NCBI RefSeq assembly: GCF_937996225.1
Contig: NZ_CALKTC010000010.1
Coordinates: 6,110-70,109 of the forward strand
Source: an uncultured Campylobacter sp.
GTDB taxonomy: Bacteria > Campylobacterota > Campylobacteria > Campylobacterales > Campylobacteraceae
Reading direction: 5' to 3'
Length of the DNA: 64,000 nucleotides
This document shows, one piece after another, positions 19,701 to 27,622 of this stretch (position 1 is the first letter of the stretch; each line of letters starts with the position of its first letter). The position numbers and the translations under genes are program-made. Under the pieces are notes generated by a model. That model was not told the DNA's origin. It worked only from the letters and a program-made list of their open reading frames with translations, and did no database searches.

Positions 19701-22167
19701 CCTTTGCGTAAGTGCCGTTTTCAAGCTTGGAATTTGATCCGAAAAGCTCGAAAGAATTATTGATAATCCCGTCTTTATTGATATCTACGGCTAAAATTCC
19801 ATCGCCTTTTTCTATCCATGCGGTTTTATTTCTCCTGCCGTCATTTATATAGTCAAAATATGCCTGCGAATTATCTAGCGGCGTGGATGTGATACCGTTG
19901 CCGTTAAGATCAAGCACAACCGGCGGCAGCGATAAATCCTGCGAGCCGAAATTATCGTTTAAAGCCCATTTGTCTAAAATTTTATCCATATCCGAACTTA
20001 GCTCATCAAACGCTTTATCTACCACGCCCGCTCTATACTCTTGCACGCTTTGCTTCAAACCATTATCGCCCGCCATAGCGTCGTTTAGCGATCTGACTTT
20101 GCCGCTTCCTGCGAGGCTTGAAAGATCTCCCTCTTGCTCTGCATTTTTTCTTTCGTAGATCGTATCTAGAGTGTCGGATTTAAACCATCTATTTTCAAAG
20201 CTAAGCTCCCCGTCGTTAGCACCTATTTTAGCTCCTCCAGAGCCTGTATAGCCGCTACGTATATCGATGCGCTTGATGCCTGCATTAGATAGTGACTTTA
20301 TGCCGTTTTTAGGGGTTGGGTTAGGAACGACCGGACCCGAATGATCTTTGTTGCCATGATCCGGTAAAATTTCGTCTTCTCCTATTTGCCTAAAGCATAG
20401 TCTTTTGAATCCTTTAGTTTCTCCATCTTGAGAAAATGGGATAGCGTTACCAATGATCATATTATCATTTTCATGCCATATATCCCCTTTAGGACCTTCT
20501 ACAGATATAATAATAATACTGTCTATGCCTAATTCTTTTAATGTTTTTAATTCACTTCTTTGACTTATTCCGTCGCCGTTATCCTGCCAAACTAAAATCT
20601 CATTAAATTTATCGTCCTTTTCGTCTAAAATTCCGTTATTATCGCTATCGAATTTCTTTAACGCCGCAAGACCTCTATTTATATAATCATTATTTTCCCA
20701 TCCTTCAAATTTTTCGCCTATTAGTTCAGTGGCAGGATCGATATATCCATCTCTATTTATATCCATAGCAAGTAGCCCGTCACCTTGCTCTATCCAACCG
20801 CTTCTTTTAATCTTGCCGTTTATATTAAATTTAGGTGAGGAATCGTCGCTTGGCGAAATAGAAGTGATACCGTTATTATTTAGATCAAGCACAAAGGCGT
20901 TTAAGGAATTATCAATTATCTTATTTTCTTGGGCGCGATTATATATTTCTTCGTCATCCCAACGGGCACCATCTTGGAATATAAGTGATTGTAAGCTTGA
21001 ATCCCCCTTGATATATATCTTATCGCTTAGCTCATCGAAACTCTTGCCTTCTTCCTTTAACGCCACCTCATATGATATACCGTCGAACAAATCATGATTC
21101 TTTCTGATAATAATGTCATCAGCAGTAATGCCTTCTTTAAATTCTATATACGCATAGGGAGGATCGTAATAACGCGAATAATTCCCCTCCGAACCGTCTA
21201 TGGTGTCTTTCCCGTCTCCTCTTCCAAATTTGAAGGTATTCCAACTCTCAAGGCGCCTTTCTAAATACATAGTAATCGTATCGTCTCCTTTACCTGCGTC
21301 TATGATGTTATGCCCGCTACCTATGAATATCATATCATCGCCATCGCCGGCTTTAATTTCATAATCATCATCTCCGCAAACTATCAGATCGCTTTTATCG
21401 GTACCGTTGTATAAAAAATCGAGATTTAATCTATTGCCGTCCGATAAAACAATATTTTCTATAACTCCGGTAGTTCTTCTTGGTGCATCAACAGCTCGCT
21501 TGTGTCTAGAACGGGTATCTGCGGATGGATAAGCCACCTTATTCGCAATATTGTTTTCCAAGGCAGCCGCCTCTGGTGTCGCTACCGATGCATCGCCAGC
21601 AATAGCATAATCTACTCCAAAGTTTATAGTAATTACGTCCGTTATTTTGCTTAAATCCTCATCCTTGGTAGCGATACCGTTTTTGACGTAAATTTTAATA
21701 CATCCATTTGCCTTTTCGATGATTAAATTCTCCTTACTAATCCCCTCGTCAAGTTTTAAGGTATCTATACCGTTCCAATCATCTATATTGACCTTGCCGC
21801 TTCCTCTTTCATAGGTATAAAGAGTGTTGCCTGGGGTATAGTATTCGCTCTCTTTTAGATTTACCTCGCTCGAATATCTTATTTCATTCAAATCCCAAGG
21901 TGCAGCATCGGAAACCAAATGAATCGACCTAGGATCGCTATATTCAGGCTTCTGCTTATCTAAATTTAGCTCCTTTATATCCTTATAAAAGATAACCTCT
22001 TTTACTCTTTTTAGCCCTTGGTCTGTTTGCAGAGTAAGGTCTTTTGTTTTATCTCCCAAGAATGCTCTTGCTCTGTCGTCTCCGTAAACATATAAATTTA
22101 TAGAGTTATCGTCATTATTTTTAACGTAGATGTAATCATAAATTTTGTCGCTTTTATCGATCTTCAT
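16759..22167 (-). CDS. Large calcium-binding RTX/cadherin-like protein (3' part of a split gene)
   Basis: An 1802-aa open frame with no signal peptide. Residues ~258-300 and ~1092-1140 carry RTX-type nonapeptides (GGAGNDILMSGSG, NGGAGNDLL), and more weak ones lie near 1590-1650. Residues ~424-555 and ~748-880 are two copies of an EF-hand-like module (DINRDGYID / FDSDNNGILD / WQDNGDG). Residues ~1236-1500 hold three cadherin/VCBS-like repeats with AIDPDGD and SDVDGD. Such proteins are usually secreted by type I systems and fold on binding calcium outside the cell. No ABC/HlyD/TolC genes are nearby. The ATG at 22167 has no ribosome site, and the frame continues upstream to 22257 with sequence that completes a module begun in the preceding ORF, so this is probably the 3' part of one gene. 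Confidence 0.85.
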   Translation of the reverse strand: MKIDKSDKIYDYIYVKNNDDNSINLYVYGDDRARAFLGDKTKDLTLQTDQGLKRVKEVIFYKDIKELNLDKQKPEYSDPRSIHLVSDAAPWDLNEIRYSSEVNLKESEYYTPGNTLYTYERGSGKVNIDDWNGIDTLKLDEGISKENLIIEKANGCIKIYVKNGIATKDEDLSKITDVITINFGVDYAIAGDASVATPEAAALENNIANKVAYPSADTRSRHKRAVDAPRRTTGVIENIVLSDGNRLNLDFLYNGTDKSDLIVCGDDDYEIKAGDGDDMIFIGSGHNIIDAGKGDDTITMYLERRLESWNTFKFGRGDGKDTIDGSEGNYSRYYDPPYAYIEFKEGITADDIIIRKNHDLFDGISYEVALKEEGKSFDELSDKIYIKGDSSLQSLIFQDGARWDDEEIYNRAQENKIIDNSLNAFVLDLNNNGITSISPSDDSSPKFNINGKIKRSGWIEQGDGLLAMDINRDGYIDPATELIGEKFEGWENNDYINRGLAALKKFDSDNNGILDEKDDKFNEILVWQDNGDGISQRSELKTLKELGIDSIIIISVEGPKGDIWHENDNMIIGNAIPFSQDGETKGFKRLCFRQIGEDEILPDHGNKDHSGPVVPNPTPKNGIKSLSNAGIKRIDIRSGYTGSGGAKIGANDGELSFENRWFKSDTLDTIYERKNAEQEGDLSSLAGSGKVRSLNDAMAGDNGLKQSVQEYRAGVVDKAFDELSSDMDKILDKWALNDNFGSQDLSLPPVVLDLNGNGITSTPLDNSQAYFDYINDGRRNKTAWIEKGDGILAVDINKDGIINNSFELFGSNSKLENGTYAKDGVQALKDFDSDNNGVIDERDERFGELLLWQDNGDGKCEKDEVKGLKELGISSISLKSTEDTQTENGNKITASGEFRRTDGSSGIVRDVWFETSKKQSIALSDLDDETEKKISVVEAFRGARLSAEQRANPYIITAVLKEYENIKFDSISKILANKLFGEDAKSCALMFNALNLKLARIISGEANASETALAINLLASVLKRDYNYALFKLNKSYLSDDKISSLLAKTGIKFSLSGNEITGVIGKHVFGDKTSETFDYSKERSGVIISSKEGNDLVVGSDFNDEIYGGAGNDILMSGSGIDILNGGAGNDLLIGSKDRNIYEYYLGDGEDIIYDDGGADVLRFAFLSSEDLKFRREGDDMKISVYNPYNKTEIIGGITIKKGYTEGKIEKFYFDGKVYDFDKFIKEISEAEPPQNNPVKFKDKLVNAELNDVRQFVSALEAIDPDGDKLSYEILKDAENGKFRINEYGSYEYIPNDKFIGEDSVKIKVSDGRGSFDESEIKFNVKVSAPDIKSEKFIFDEDTSLAEALEVENKIGGALKFEILTTNENLSTELGDDGMLHVKPVPNFNGEQSLKIRVTNEFGLSCEKEIALKINPVNDAPIVEDPNETVTLKNTFSYAGKIAASDVDGDVLRFKLISGGKNLKLNSDGSYLYNSKSAGEEEFKIEVSDGGISVTKTLKFKNLGYVNDGSGNIVIDGKTSDTLNLTTSRAADLKFARSGNDLIINGDRSNTTLKDYFVSKDMKLSKILLDGGTEINISNSNLTLPSKKWYQFKKTATLKTAGTIVSSGDKNILNGSKQNDTIISLGKFNHINAGKGDDVIFAAEGDIANGERGNDTLIATANRATLIGSDGDDTYIVSASLDGVVIRDKEYLSLKDGGRDVLKLQGARKDEISFSRSGVFGKDLVLRYAGKSLTIENQFSSKSAVERIELGDGDYITSDKISKIIEDLNSYASDKGFVNFGEDKFRSNEQIAQIYASGWSN

Positions 22168-22189
22168 ATCATGATTTCTATCATATCCG

Positions 22190-23941
22190 CTAAGAAGAGT
22201 ATCCAGATAATTTAGAGATATCGATTTGATCGGCGAGTTGGCGTCGTTTATAAGAGATCAGCTCGCCCTCATCCGTTTTGGCATTGCGATTTTTATCTAT
22301 CCAGATGCTTAGGCCGGAGTTGTCCTTGCTATCTATCACCCCATCTTTATTGGTGTCAAAATCTCTAAGCAGAGATAAAGTATCCAGGGTGGTTTCACCC
22401 TTGGAATTTAGATATCTGTTGCCTATAATCTCGCTGCCGTTATCAACTATGCCGTTACGATTTGTATCGTTTACCAGCACTCCCTCGTCTTGTCCGAACC
22501 AATCAAGCATCCTCTCTTTAAATCCGTCGGAATTCATATCGAAATAGAGTTTATTGCCGGATTTATCAGTATCGGTAGTACCCGATAAATTTAACGCAGC
22601 TCCGCTCTGCTTGGAATTTGCATTATTCGCATTTGAAGCAAAGCCCGCCTTGTTTTTGTCTTTATCACCGGAGCCTGAATTCTGCTCGGAGCGGTTAGGT
22701 ACACACATACCGTCGGAGCAAGAGCCTGAATTATCATTTTCGTTCGCGGCTTGGGAATTTAATGGGTTAGAATTTGCGGGGGCGGTATTGTTTGCCGCCT
22801 GCGGTATTTTTGCTATCAGCATAGAGTTAAACTCCGGCTCGTCAGGGCACTCTACATAAGGGATGTCCGGGCTCGGCTGTTTGGAAGGAATCGAGATGCT
22901 AGGAACCGAGCCTATGCTCCAAGACGCACCTCCGCCGGCTCCACCTCCGCCGCCTCCACCAAATCCTCCACCTTCGCCGTATGAGGTAGAGCTAGGTAGA
23001 TTAAAGCTTAGATCGAAATTCTTGTGAGTTGGTTGAGGGCATTTATCTTCTGGAAAGTCAATGATGGTACCTAAACCAGCAGCGAATTTAGTCACGTTTT
23101 CTACATCATATCCACTATAATATAAACTTTCTGCAACTAACAAAAATACTTCCTTGCCTTCTGTTTTACCGTCCCTTACAATTTTTACCTTTTGAGTGAT
23201 GGAGGTAACCCCTGCGGATATTTTCGCAAAAATATAATTTTTCTTTTCTTCGCCTATTCTGCCATAGTCTTTCTCTTCTAATGCGCTTCCCTCTACAGTA
23301 AATAATCTTAAATTCAAATCCTTTTCCAATGCCTTGTCTATACTTACAGTAAATATAGCTTCTCCATCATTTTCTATAATACGCAAATTTGAAACGGTAA
23401 GATTTACCTTGTTAGGATCTTGTAAATAAGTTTGGACTTCATCGGAATGCAAATATTTAGCGTATTCAAGAAATTGAGCTTCTCTTACTTTCTGTTTATA
23501 GTCTTCATATGTTTCCATTCTGTCCAATTTCCAAGCTATAAGCGTTAAGATCATCCCTCCTATCGCGCAACCTACTCCCAAAGGAGTTGGAAGCACCCCT
23601 ATTGCCAGTAATGCATCTGCGGCAGTAGCTGCCATAGATGAGGGGCGAACTGAACCATACTTTTTTATATCATCCTGCATTGTTTTGACATCCAGATCAA
23701 AACTAGCTGGGAGCGTAGCTAAACCGGCTCCCTTTACCTTTAATCCAGTAAAAAACGAAGTAATATCAATAACGGCCTTCTCTGCATTTGATTTGCTCCC
23801 ATTATTTTCATCAAAATATTTTTCAGCATTTTTTACTGCGTCATAAAGAGTGCTTCCACTACCAACATATGAACCTACAGCGGGAGTATTCAAAATATCC
23901 TTTATTATATCTAATCCCACTGATGGATTAATGCTTGCCAT
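22190..23941 (-). CDS. N-terminal part of the RTX protein gene (frameshifted)
   Basis: 583 aa starting at ATG 23941 with AAGGAG ahead. Residues ~105-137 form a hydrophobic stretch (LLAIGVLPTPLGVGCAIGG). Residues ~180-295 look like a Calx-beta domain (NLTVSNLRIIENDGEAIFTV and an EGKEVF end). Residues ~325-345 are Gly-rich and ~370-460 are Asn/Ser-rich. A third copy of the EF-hand-like module (DTNRNGIVD, FDTNKDGVID, WIDKNRNAKTDEGELIS) runs to residue 563. After GELIS the frame gives 20 atypical residues and stops, while another frame supplies the expected continuation LINDANSPIKSISLNY. The protein has no signal peptide, so type I export is likely. The pieces appear to be one gene broken by an indel near 22254. 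Confidence 0.82.
   Translation of the reverse strand: MASINPSVGLDIIKDILNTPAVGSYVGSGSTLYDAVKNAEKYFDENNGSKSNAEKAVIDITSFFTGLKVKGAGLATLPASFDLDVKTMQDDIKKYGSVRPSSMAATAADALLAIGVLPTPLGVGCAIGGMILTLIAWKLDRMETYEDYKQKVREAQFLEYAKYLHSDEVQTYLQDPNKVNLTVSNLRIIENDGEAIFTVSIDKALEKDLNLRLFTVEGSALEEKDYGRIGEEKKNYIFAKISAGVTSITQKVKIVRDGKTEGKEVFLLVAESLYYSGYDVENVTKFAAGLGTIIDFPEDKCPQPTHKNFDLSFNLPSSTSYGEGGGFGGGGGGGAGGGASWSIGSVPSISIPSKQPSPDIPYVECPDEPEFNSMLIAKIPQAANNTAPANSNPLNSQAANENDNSGSCSDGMCVPNRSEQNSGSGDKDKNKAGFASNANNANSKQSGAALNLSGTTDTDKSGNKLYFDMNSDGFKERMLDWFGQDEGVLVNDTNRNGIVDNGSEIIGNRYLNSKGETTLDTLSLLRDFDTNKDGVIDSKDNSGLSIWIDKNRNAKTDEGELISYKRRQLADQIDISKLSGYSS
22252..22260 (-). other. Probable frameshift site in the RTX gene
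   Basis: On the minus strand the upstream ORF reads GAG CTG ATC TCT then leaves the family pattern. Dropping one T, or restoring one CT unit in this short TCTCT tract, moves reading into the frame of the downstream ORF. The joined text is GELI(S)LINDANSPIKSISLNY, then GYDRNHDMKIDKSD, an EF-hand loop that runs into residue 1 of the downstream ORF. Confidence 0.75.
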
Positions 23942-24518
23942 AATTTTCTCCTTTAAATTTTGATATGGTATCTAGAATTATAAAAATTAAAACCATATGA
24001 GACATTGCTAGCATAAACCATTTCTTCGGTGTAATATAATATCCTCTATCCGCAAATCTCATAAAATATCTATTCCCTTTTATGCTTTCTCGTTCGCCTA
24101 AATTATCGTCTAAAATAAGAATTTGATAAGCCGTTTTCGTTTTAAACGGAAAGGGGAATTCAGAATACCAAATCCTAACTTTGCGATCTTGCAAAAGATC
24201 AAAACGTAGTATATTTCTTTGTTTGTCATATATATAAAATTCATCTATCCCTTTATAATTTAGTCCCAAGGAAACCTTCTCTACGGCTTTTCTTTCGCTA
24301 TCATAAAATTGCAATAACCACCAGCTTCCTCCCCTTAACGCGGAATCGCTAGTAAAACCTGTTACTATGCCATCTGTGATTTTGAGATCACTTAAATTTT
24401 TTGGATTAGACAAAGCGACTATATAATACCATGCGTAAGCGACAAACATTAGGCAAAAGTAAATTTTTATCTTATTCCAAATGCTTAGCCATTCGTAAAA
24501 ATTTTTAATTGTCCTCAC
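23928..24518 (-). CDS. Two-TM protein upstream of the RTX gene
   Basis: 196 aa, start GTG at 24518. One TM near residues 19-36 (IYFCLMFVAYAWYYIVAL), a ~115-residue soluble middle, and a second TM near 166-183. It shares NPKNLSDLKITDGI, VRIWYSEFPFPF and TAYQILILD with the 211-aa protein at 12033-12668. Its end overlaps the start of the RTX N-terminal ORF by 14 bp, so the two are translationally linked. The family is not recognised. Immunity, secretion help or surface anchoring of the RTX product are all possible; none is shown by the sequence. Confidence 0.75.
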   Translation of the reverse strand: MRTIKNFYEWLSIWNKIKIYFCLMFVAYAWYYIVALSNPKNLSDLKITDGIVTGFTSDSALRGGSWWLLQFYDSERKAVEKVSLGLNYKGIDEFYIYDKQRNILRFDLLQDRKVRIWYSEFPFPFKTKTAYQILILDDNLGERESIKGNRYFMRFADRGYYITPKKWFMLAMSHMVLIFIILDTISKFKGENYGKH

Positions 24519-24663
24519 ATTAGTCTCTTTGTTTAAATATTTTTTATTTTACCGCTATATGACTTAAAAAGCATACAAAAATAAATTTTATTTAAGCCAT
24601 TTAATTCAACTTCCGCTAATTTATATTCTATACTCCAAAACACTATAAAAAATTAATTCAAAT

Positions 24664-26574
24664 TTAAAATGATCCGTCGCTGCTACTTTCGCGAGGTTTA
24701 GGAAGCGGCGAAATTTTAGTGTAATACTCCTCTTTGCCGTTGTATGAGCTGCTAAAGACGCCGTCTGGGACGGTGAAGTTGCGCTTGGTTTGCGGATATT
24801 CTTTTAAATAGGCATCTAAAAATTTTGCAAACACCGGTGCTGCGGTACGACCGCCGCCCTCAACCTTTCGCATAGGTTTATAATCGTCGTTGCCATACCA
24901 GATGATGATCTGTAGATCGGGCGTAAAGCCGCAAAACCATGCATCTATGCTGTCGTTTGAGGTGCCGGTTTTGCCCGCGACGTCGATTCCTTGCACGCGC
25001 GCGCGAGTGCCGGTGCCGCGCTGCACGATATTTTTTAATAGCGTAGTCATCAGATATGCCTGCTCCGGGCGCAGCACGCGGCGGCGCTCAGGCTCTATAA
25101 AGCGAGTTTTGCCGTCCTTATCGGTAATCGAAACGATAAATTTTGATTTTGCAGTAATCCCAAGCCCCGGGAACATCGAATACATCGTGGAGTATTCAAG
25201 CGGCGAAATTCCGTAGCTGCCGATAGCCACTGACAGGGCGGGCGGGACGTTTTTAAAGCCGAACTCGCTAAGCTTTTTTACCGCGCGATCAACGCCGATA
25301 GATTGCATCAGATTGATCGAGGCAAGGTTGCGCGAGCGTGTTAAAGCTTCTTTGATCGTGATATAGCCGCTGTAAGTCTTGTCGTAATTTTTCGGCTTCC
25401 ACGTTTTATCGCTGCCATCGTCGAATTCTCTAGCTATATCGGGAACTTCGGTCATCGTCGAGTAGCCCATATCAAGGGCGATTTGATAGACGAAAGGCTT
25501 GAAGCTGGAGCCGGTTTGGCGCTGGGATTGGCTGGCACGATTGAAATTTGATTTCGCGTAATCCACGCCACCTACTAAGGCTAAAATTTCGCCGTTTTGC
25601 GGATGCGTGACGACCATAGCGCCGTTTACGTTGCTTGCATTGGCGTCTTTGTTGCGCTTTAAAATTTCATTGTAGCCGAAAACTAATGCCTCTTGCGCCA
25701 TCGCTTGCGCCTTTAGATCAAGGCTCGTATCTATGCGGTATCCGCCCGTGCGGACGTCCGGTAGAATTTTTTCCGCTTCTTTTATGATCTCATCTACGGC
25801 ATACGGCGCTGCGTTTTGCGTGAGTGTTTCGTTGTAGATCGTAGGCTGCTCGTTCATCGCAAGCTCATATTCGGTCTTATTTATCCAGCCGAGCTCATGC
25901 ATCCTATAAATCACGTTATTGGCACGCGAAAGCGACAAATCCAGGTGCTTAGTAGGATCAAAGCTGCTAGGAGCTTTCGGCAAGCCCACTAAAATCGCGA
26001 TCTCTTTAAGGCTTAAATCTTGCAAATCCTTTTTGAAATATCCCAAAGCCGCCGTGCGAATGCCGTAATATCCGTGCCCAAAATACACTTCGTTGAAGTA
26101 ACGCTCTAGAATTTGTTCCTTGCTTAGAGCGTTTTCTATTTTAAGCGATAGGATCGCTTCTTTGATCTTGCGATCAAGCTTCTTTTCGCTCGAAAGAACT
26201 AAATTTCGCGTGATCTGCTGCGTAATCGTGGAAGCCCCTTCGACAAATTTCATCGCTTTGACGTCCTTAATGATCGCCCTAAAAATCGCCTCGACATTCA
26301 CACCGCCGTGTTCGAAAAACGCCGTATCCTCGATAGCTACAAGCGCCTCGATCACGCGGCCTGGGATCTCGTCGAATTTTACGTAAATTCTATTTTGTTC
26401 ATTAAAAACGTTAGCTATCAAATTACCGTTGCGGTCATAAATTTTAGTCGTAAGCTCGGGATGATAATCGATGATCGAGTCCGATTCCAAGCGGATTTGC
26501 GAGTAAAAATACAAAAAAATTCCGCCTGCGGCAAACGCACAAACCGTAATAAAACTAAATAAAACTCTTACCAT
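24664..26574 (-). CDS. pbpA: Penicillin-binding protein 1A (bifunctional)
   Basis: A class A PBP that polymerises and cross-links peptidoglycan. N-terminal TM at ~5-25. The GT51 transglycosylase domain has EDTAFFEHGGVN (catalytic Glu82) and STITQQITRN. The transpeptidase domain has SSFK (nucleophile Ser356), SRN and the KTGT box. The 636-aa length is typical for Campylobacter PBP1A. It overlaps the maf stop by 7 bp, and the alaS-(membrane protein)-maf-pbpA run is one operon. The alaS, maf and pbpA neighbourhood is also known in C. jejuni. Confidence 0.95.
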   Translation of the reverse strand: MVRVLFSFITVCAFAAGGIFLYFYSQIRLESDSIIDYHPELTTKIYDRNGNLIANVFNEQNRIYVKFDEIPGRVIEALVAIEDTAFFEHGGVNVEAIFRAIIKDVKAMKFVEGASTITQQITRNLVLSSEKKLDRKIKEAILSLKIENALSKEQILERYFNEVYFGHGYYGIRTAALGYFKKDLQDLSLKEIAILVGLPKAPSSFDPTKHLDLSLSRANNVIYRMHELGWINKTEYELAMNEQPTIYNETLTQNAAPYAVDEIIKEAEKILPDVRTGGYRIDTSLDLKAQAMAQEALVFGYNEILKRNKDANASNVNGAMVVTHPQNGEILALVGGVDYAKSNFNRASQSQRQTGSSFKPFVYQIALDMGYSTMTEVPDIAREFDDGSDKTWKPKNYDKTYSGYITIKEALTRSRNLASINLMQSIGVDRAVKKLSEFGFKNVPPALSVAIGSYGISPLEYSTMYSMFPGLGITAKSKFIVSITDKDGKTRFIEPERRRVLRPEQAYLMTTLLKNIVQRGTGTRARVQGIDVAGKTGTSNDSIDAWFCGFTPDLQIIIWYGNDDYKPMRKVEGGGRTAAPVFAKFLDAYLKEYPQTKRNFTVPDGVFSSSYNGKEEYYTKISPLPKPRESSSDGSF

Positions 26575-27113
26575 ACAAACCTCTTTAAAATTTCCAGATC
26601 AAGCCCCATCGCCGTGAATTTTGACCCACGCGAGCTTTTAATATATTTTTCGTTAAAGCCTTCGATACTCATCGCACCCGCCTTGCCACGCCAATCGCCG
26701 CTAGCGATATAGCCTTTTAAATCCGCTTCATTAAATTCCGCAAATTCAAAGCTTGCGACGCTAAGTGCCGAAAGCTCTAGCGCCTTACTGCAAAAAATCA
26801 TCGCAGTATAAACGGCGCAGCTAGCACCGCTTTGAGCTCGTAGCATTTTTAATGCGTCCGCTTCATCCCGCGCCTTGCCTAAAATTTCGCCGCCAGCAAG
26901 CACGGAGCTATCGGCAAACAGCACTCTATCATAATTTTTATAAATTTTAAAAAACTGCGTTTTCTTGGCCAAGACAACGCGGTAAGCATAGGTGCGTGCA
27001 TCGTCCTTGCTAATGCCGCTTTCATCGAAATTAAAAGGAATTTGCGTAAATTCTACGCCGTTATCCTTTAGAATTTGTGCTCTAGTAGGCGAACTGGAAG
27101 CTAAATAAATCAT
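26568..27113 (-). CDS. maf: Maf-family nucleotide pyrophosphatase
   Basis: Maf proteins hydrolyse non-canonical or modified NTPs to monophosphates in the cytoplasm. The 181-aa protein starts MIYLASSSPTRAQIL with the SxSPxR motif, and has FADSSVLAGGEILGK where most homologues read ADTVV; the Asp is kept. DLKGYIASGDWRGKAGAMSIEG is the conserved later motif. The frame extends 12 codons upstream, but ATG 27113 fits the family start and overlaps the previous gene's TGA as TGATG, which points to coupled translation. Confidence 0.9.
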   Translation of the reverse strand: MIYLASSSPTRAQILKDNGVEFTQIPFNFDESGISKDDARTYAYRVVLAKKTQFFKIYKNYDRVLFADSSVLAGGEILGKARDEADALKMLRAQSGASCAVYTAMIFCSKALELSALSVASFEFAEFNEADLKGYIASGDWRGKAGAMSIEGFNEKYIKSSRGSKFTAMGLDLEILKRFVW

Positions 27114-27622
27114 CAAAACTCGCCCACCGTCACGCCTAGATAAACGCAAATCAGCGTGACTACGATATTTAGCGGGATGAAATATTTAACGACGATGATT
27201 AAATGCTCATTCGCCTCAAGCTCATCTCCTGCATCCAAAGCTCGCTTCAAAGATGAAATTTTATAATGCATGTAGATAAAATTTAGTAGTATAAAGCCGG
27301 CGCCAGCCCACAACGTGGCAATCGCACCTTTTACCATAGGATCTGAAAATTTAAAACTTCCGCCGTCCGCAAGAAAAAATCCACTTACGCAAACGATCAC
27401 CAAAAATAGTGCAAAGAACTGCTCATAGCGTTTCATATATCGCAAAATTTCTGCAAATTTTACATCCTTCGCATCCGCTTGACTTTTACTGCTTAAATTC
27501 ATAAAAATCCGCGCGATCAAAAATACGCAGATCTGCGCGCAGACCAAAAAAATCACGCTTAAAATATGAATCAGCGGCAAAATTTGCGAGGCTTTGATGA
27601 AGCCGGTATTGATTTCGTTCAA
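27113..27622 (-). CDS. Four-TM membrane protein (CopD-like topology)
   Basis: 169 aa with hydrophobic segments near residues 15-38, 70-86, 104-120 and 148-165. Short charged loops separate them. The start is TTG at 27622, overlapping the alaS stop as TTGA; no earlier ATG is available. The pattern resembles small CopD/DUF2269-type membrane proteins, but I see no decisive motif, so function is open. It lies between alaS and maf; I do not recall a gene here in C. jejuni. Confidence 0.7.
   Translation of the reverse strand: MNEINTGFIKASQILPLIHILSVIFLVCAQICVFLIARIFMNLSSKSQADAKDVKFAEILRYMKRYEQFFALFLVIVCVSGFFLADGGSFKFSDPMVKGAIATLWAGAGFILLNFIYMHYKISSLKRALDAGDELEANEHLIIVVKYFIPLNIVVTLICVYLGVTVGEF

Noticed and set aside
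22190..22192. Programmed ribosomal frameshift in the RTX gene
   Set aside because: There is no slippery heptamer or obvious downstream pseudoknot; an indel in a short CT tract is simpler.
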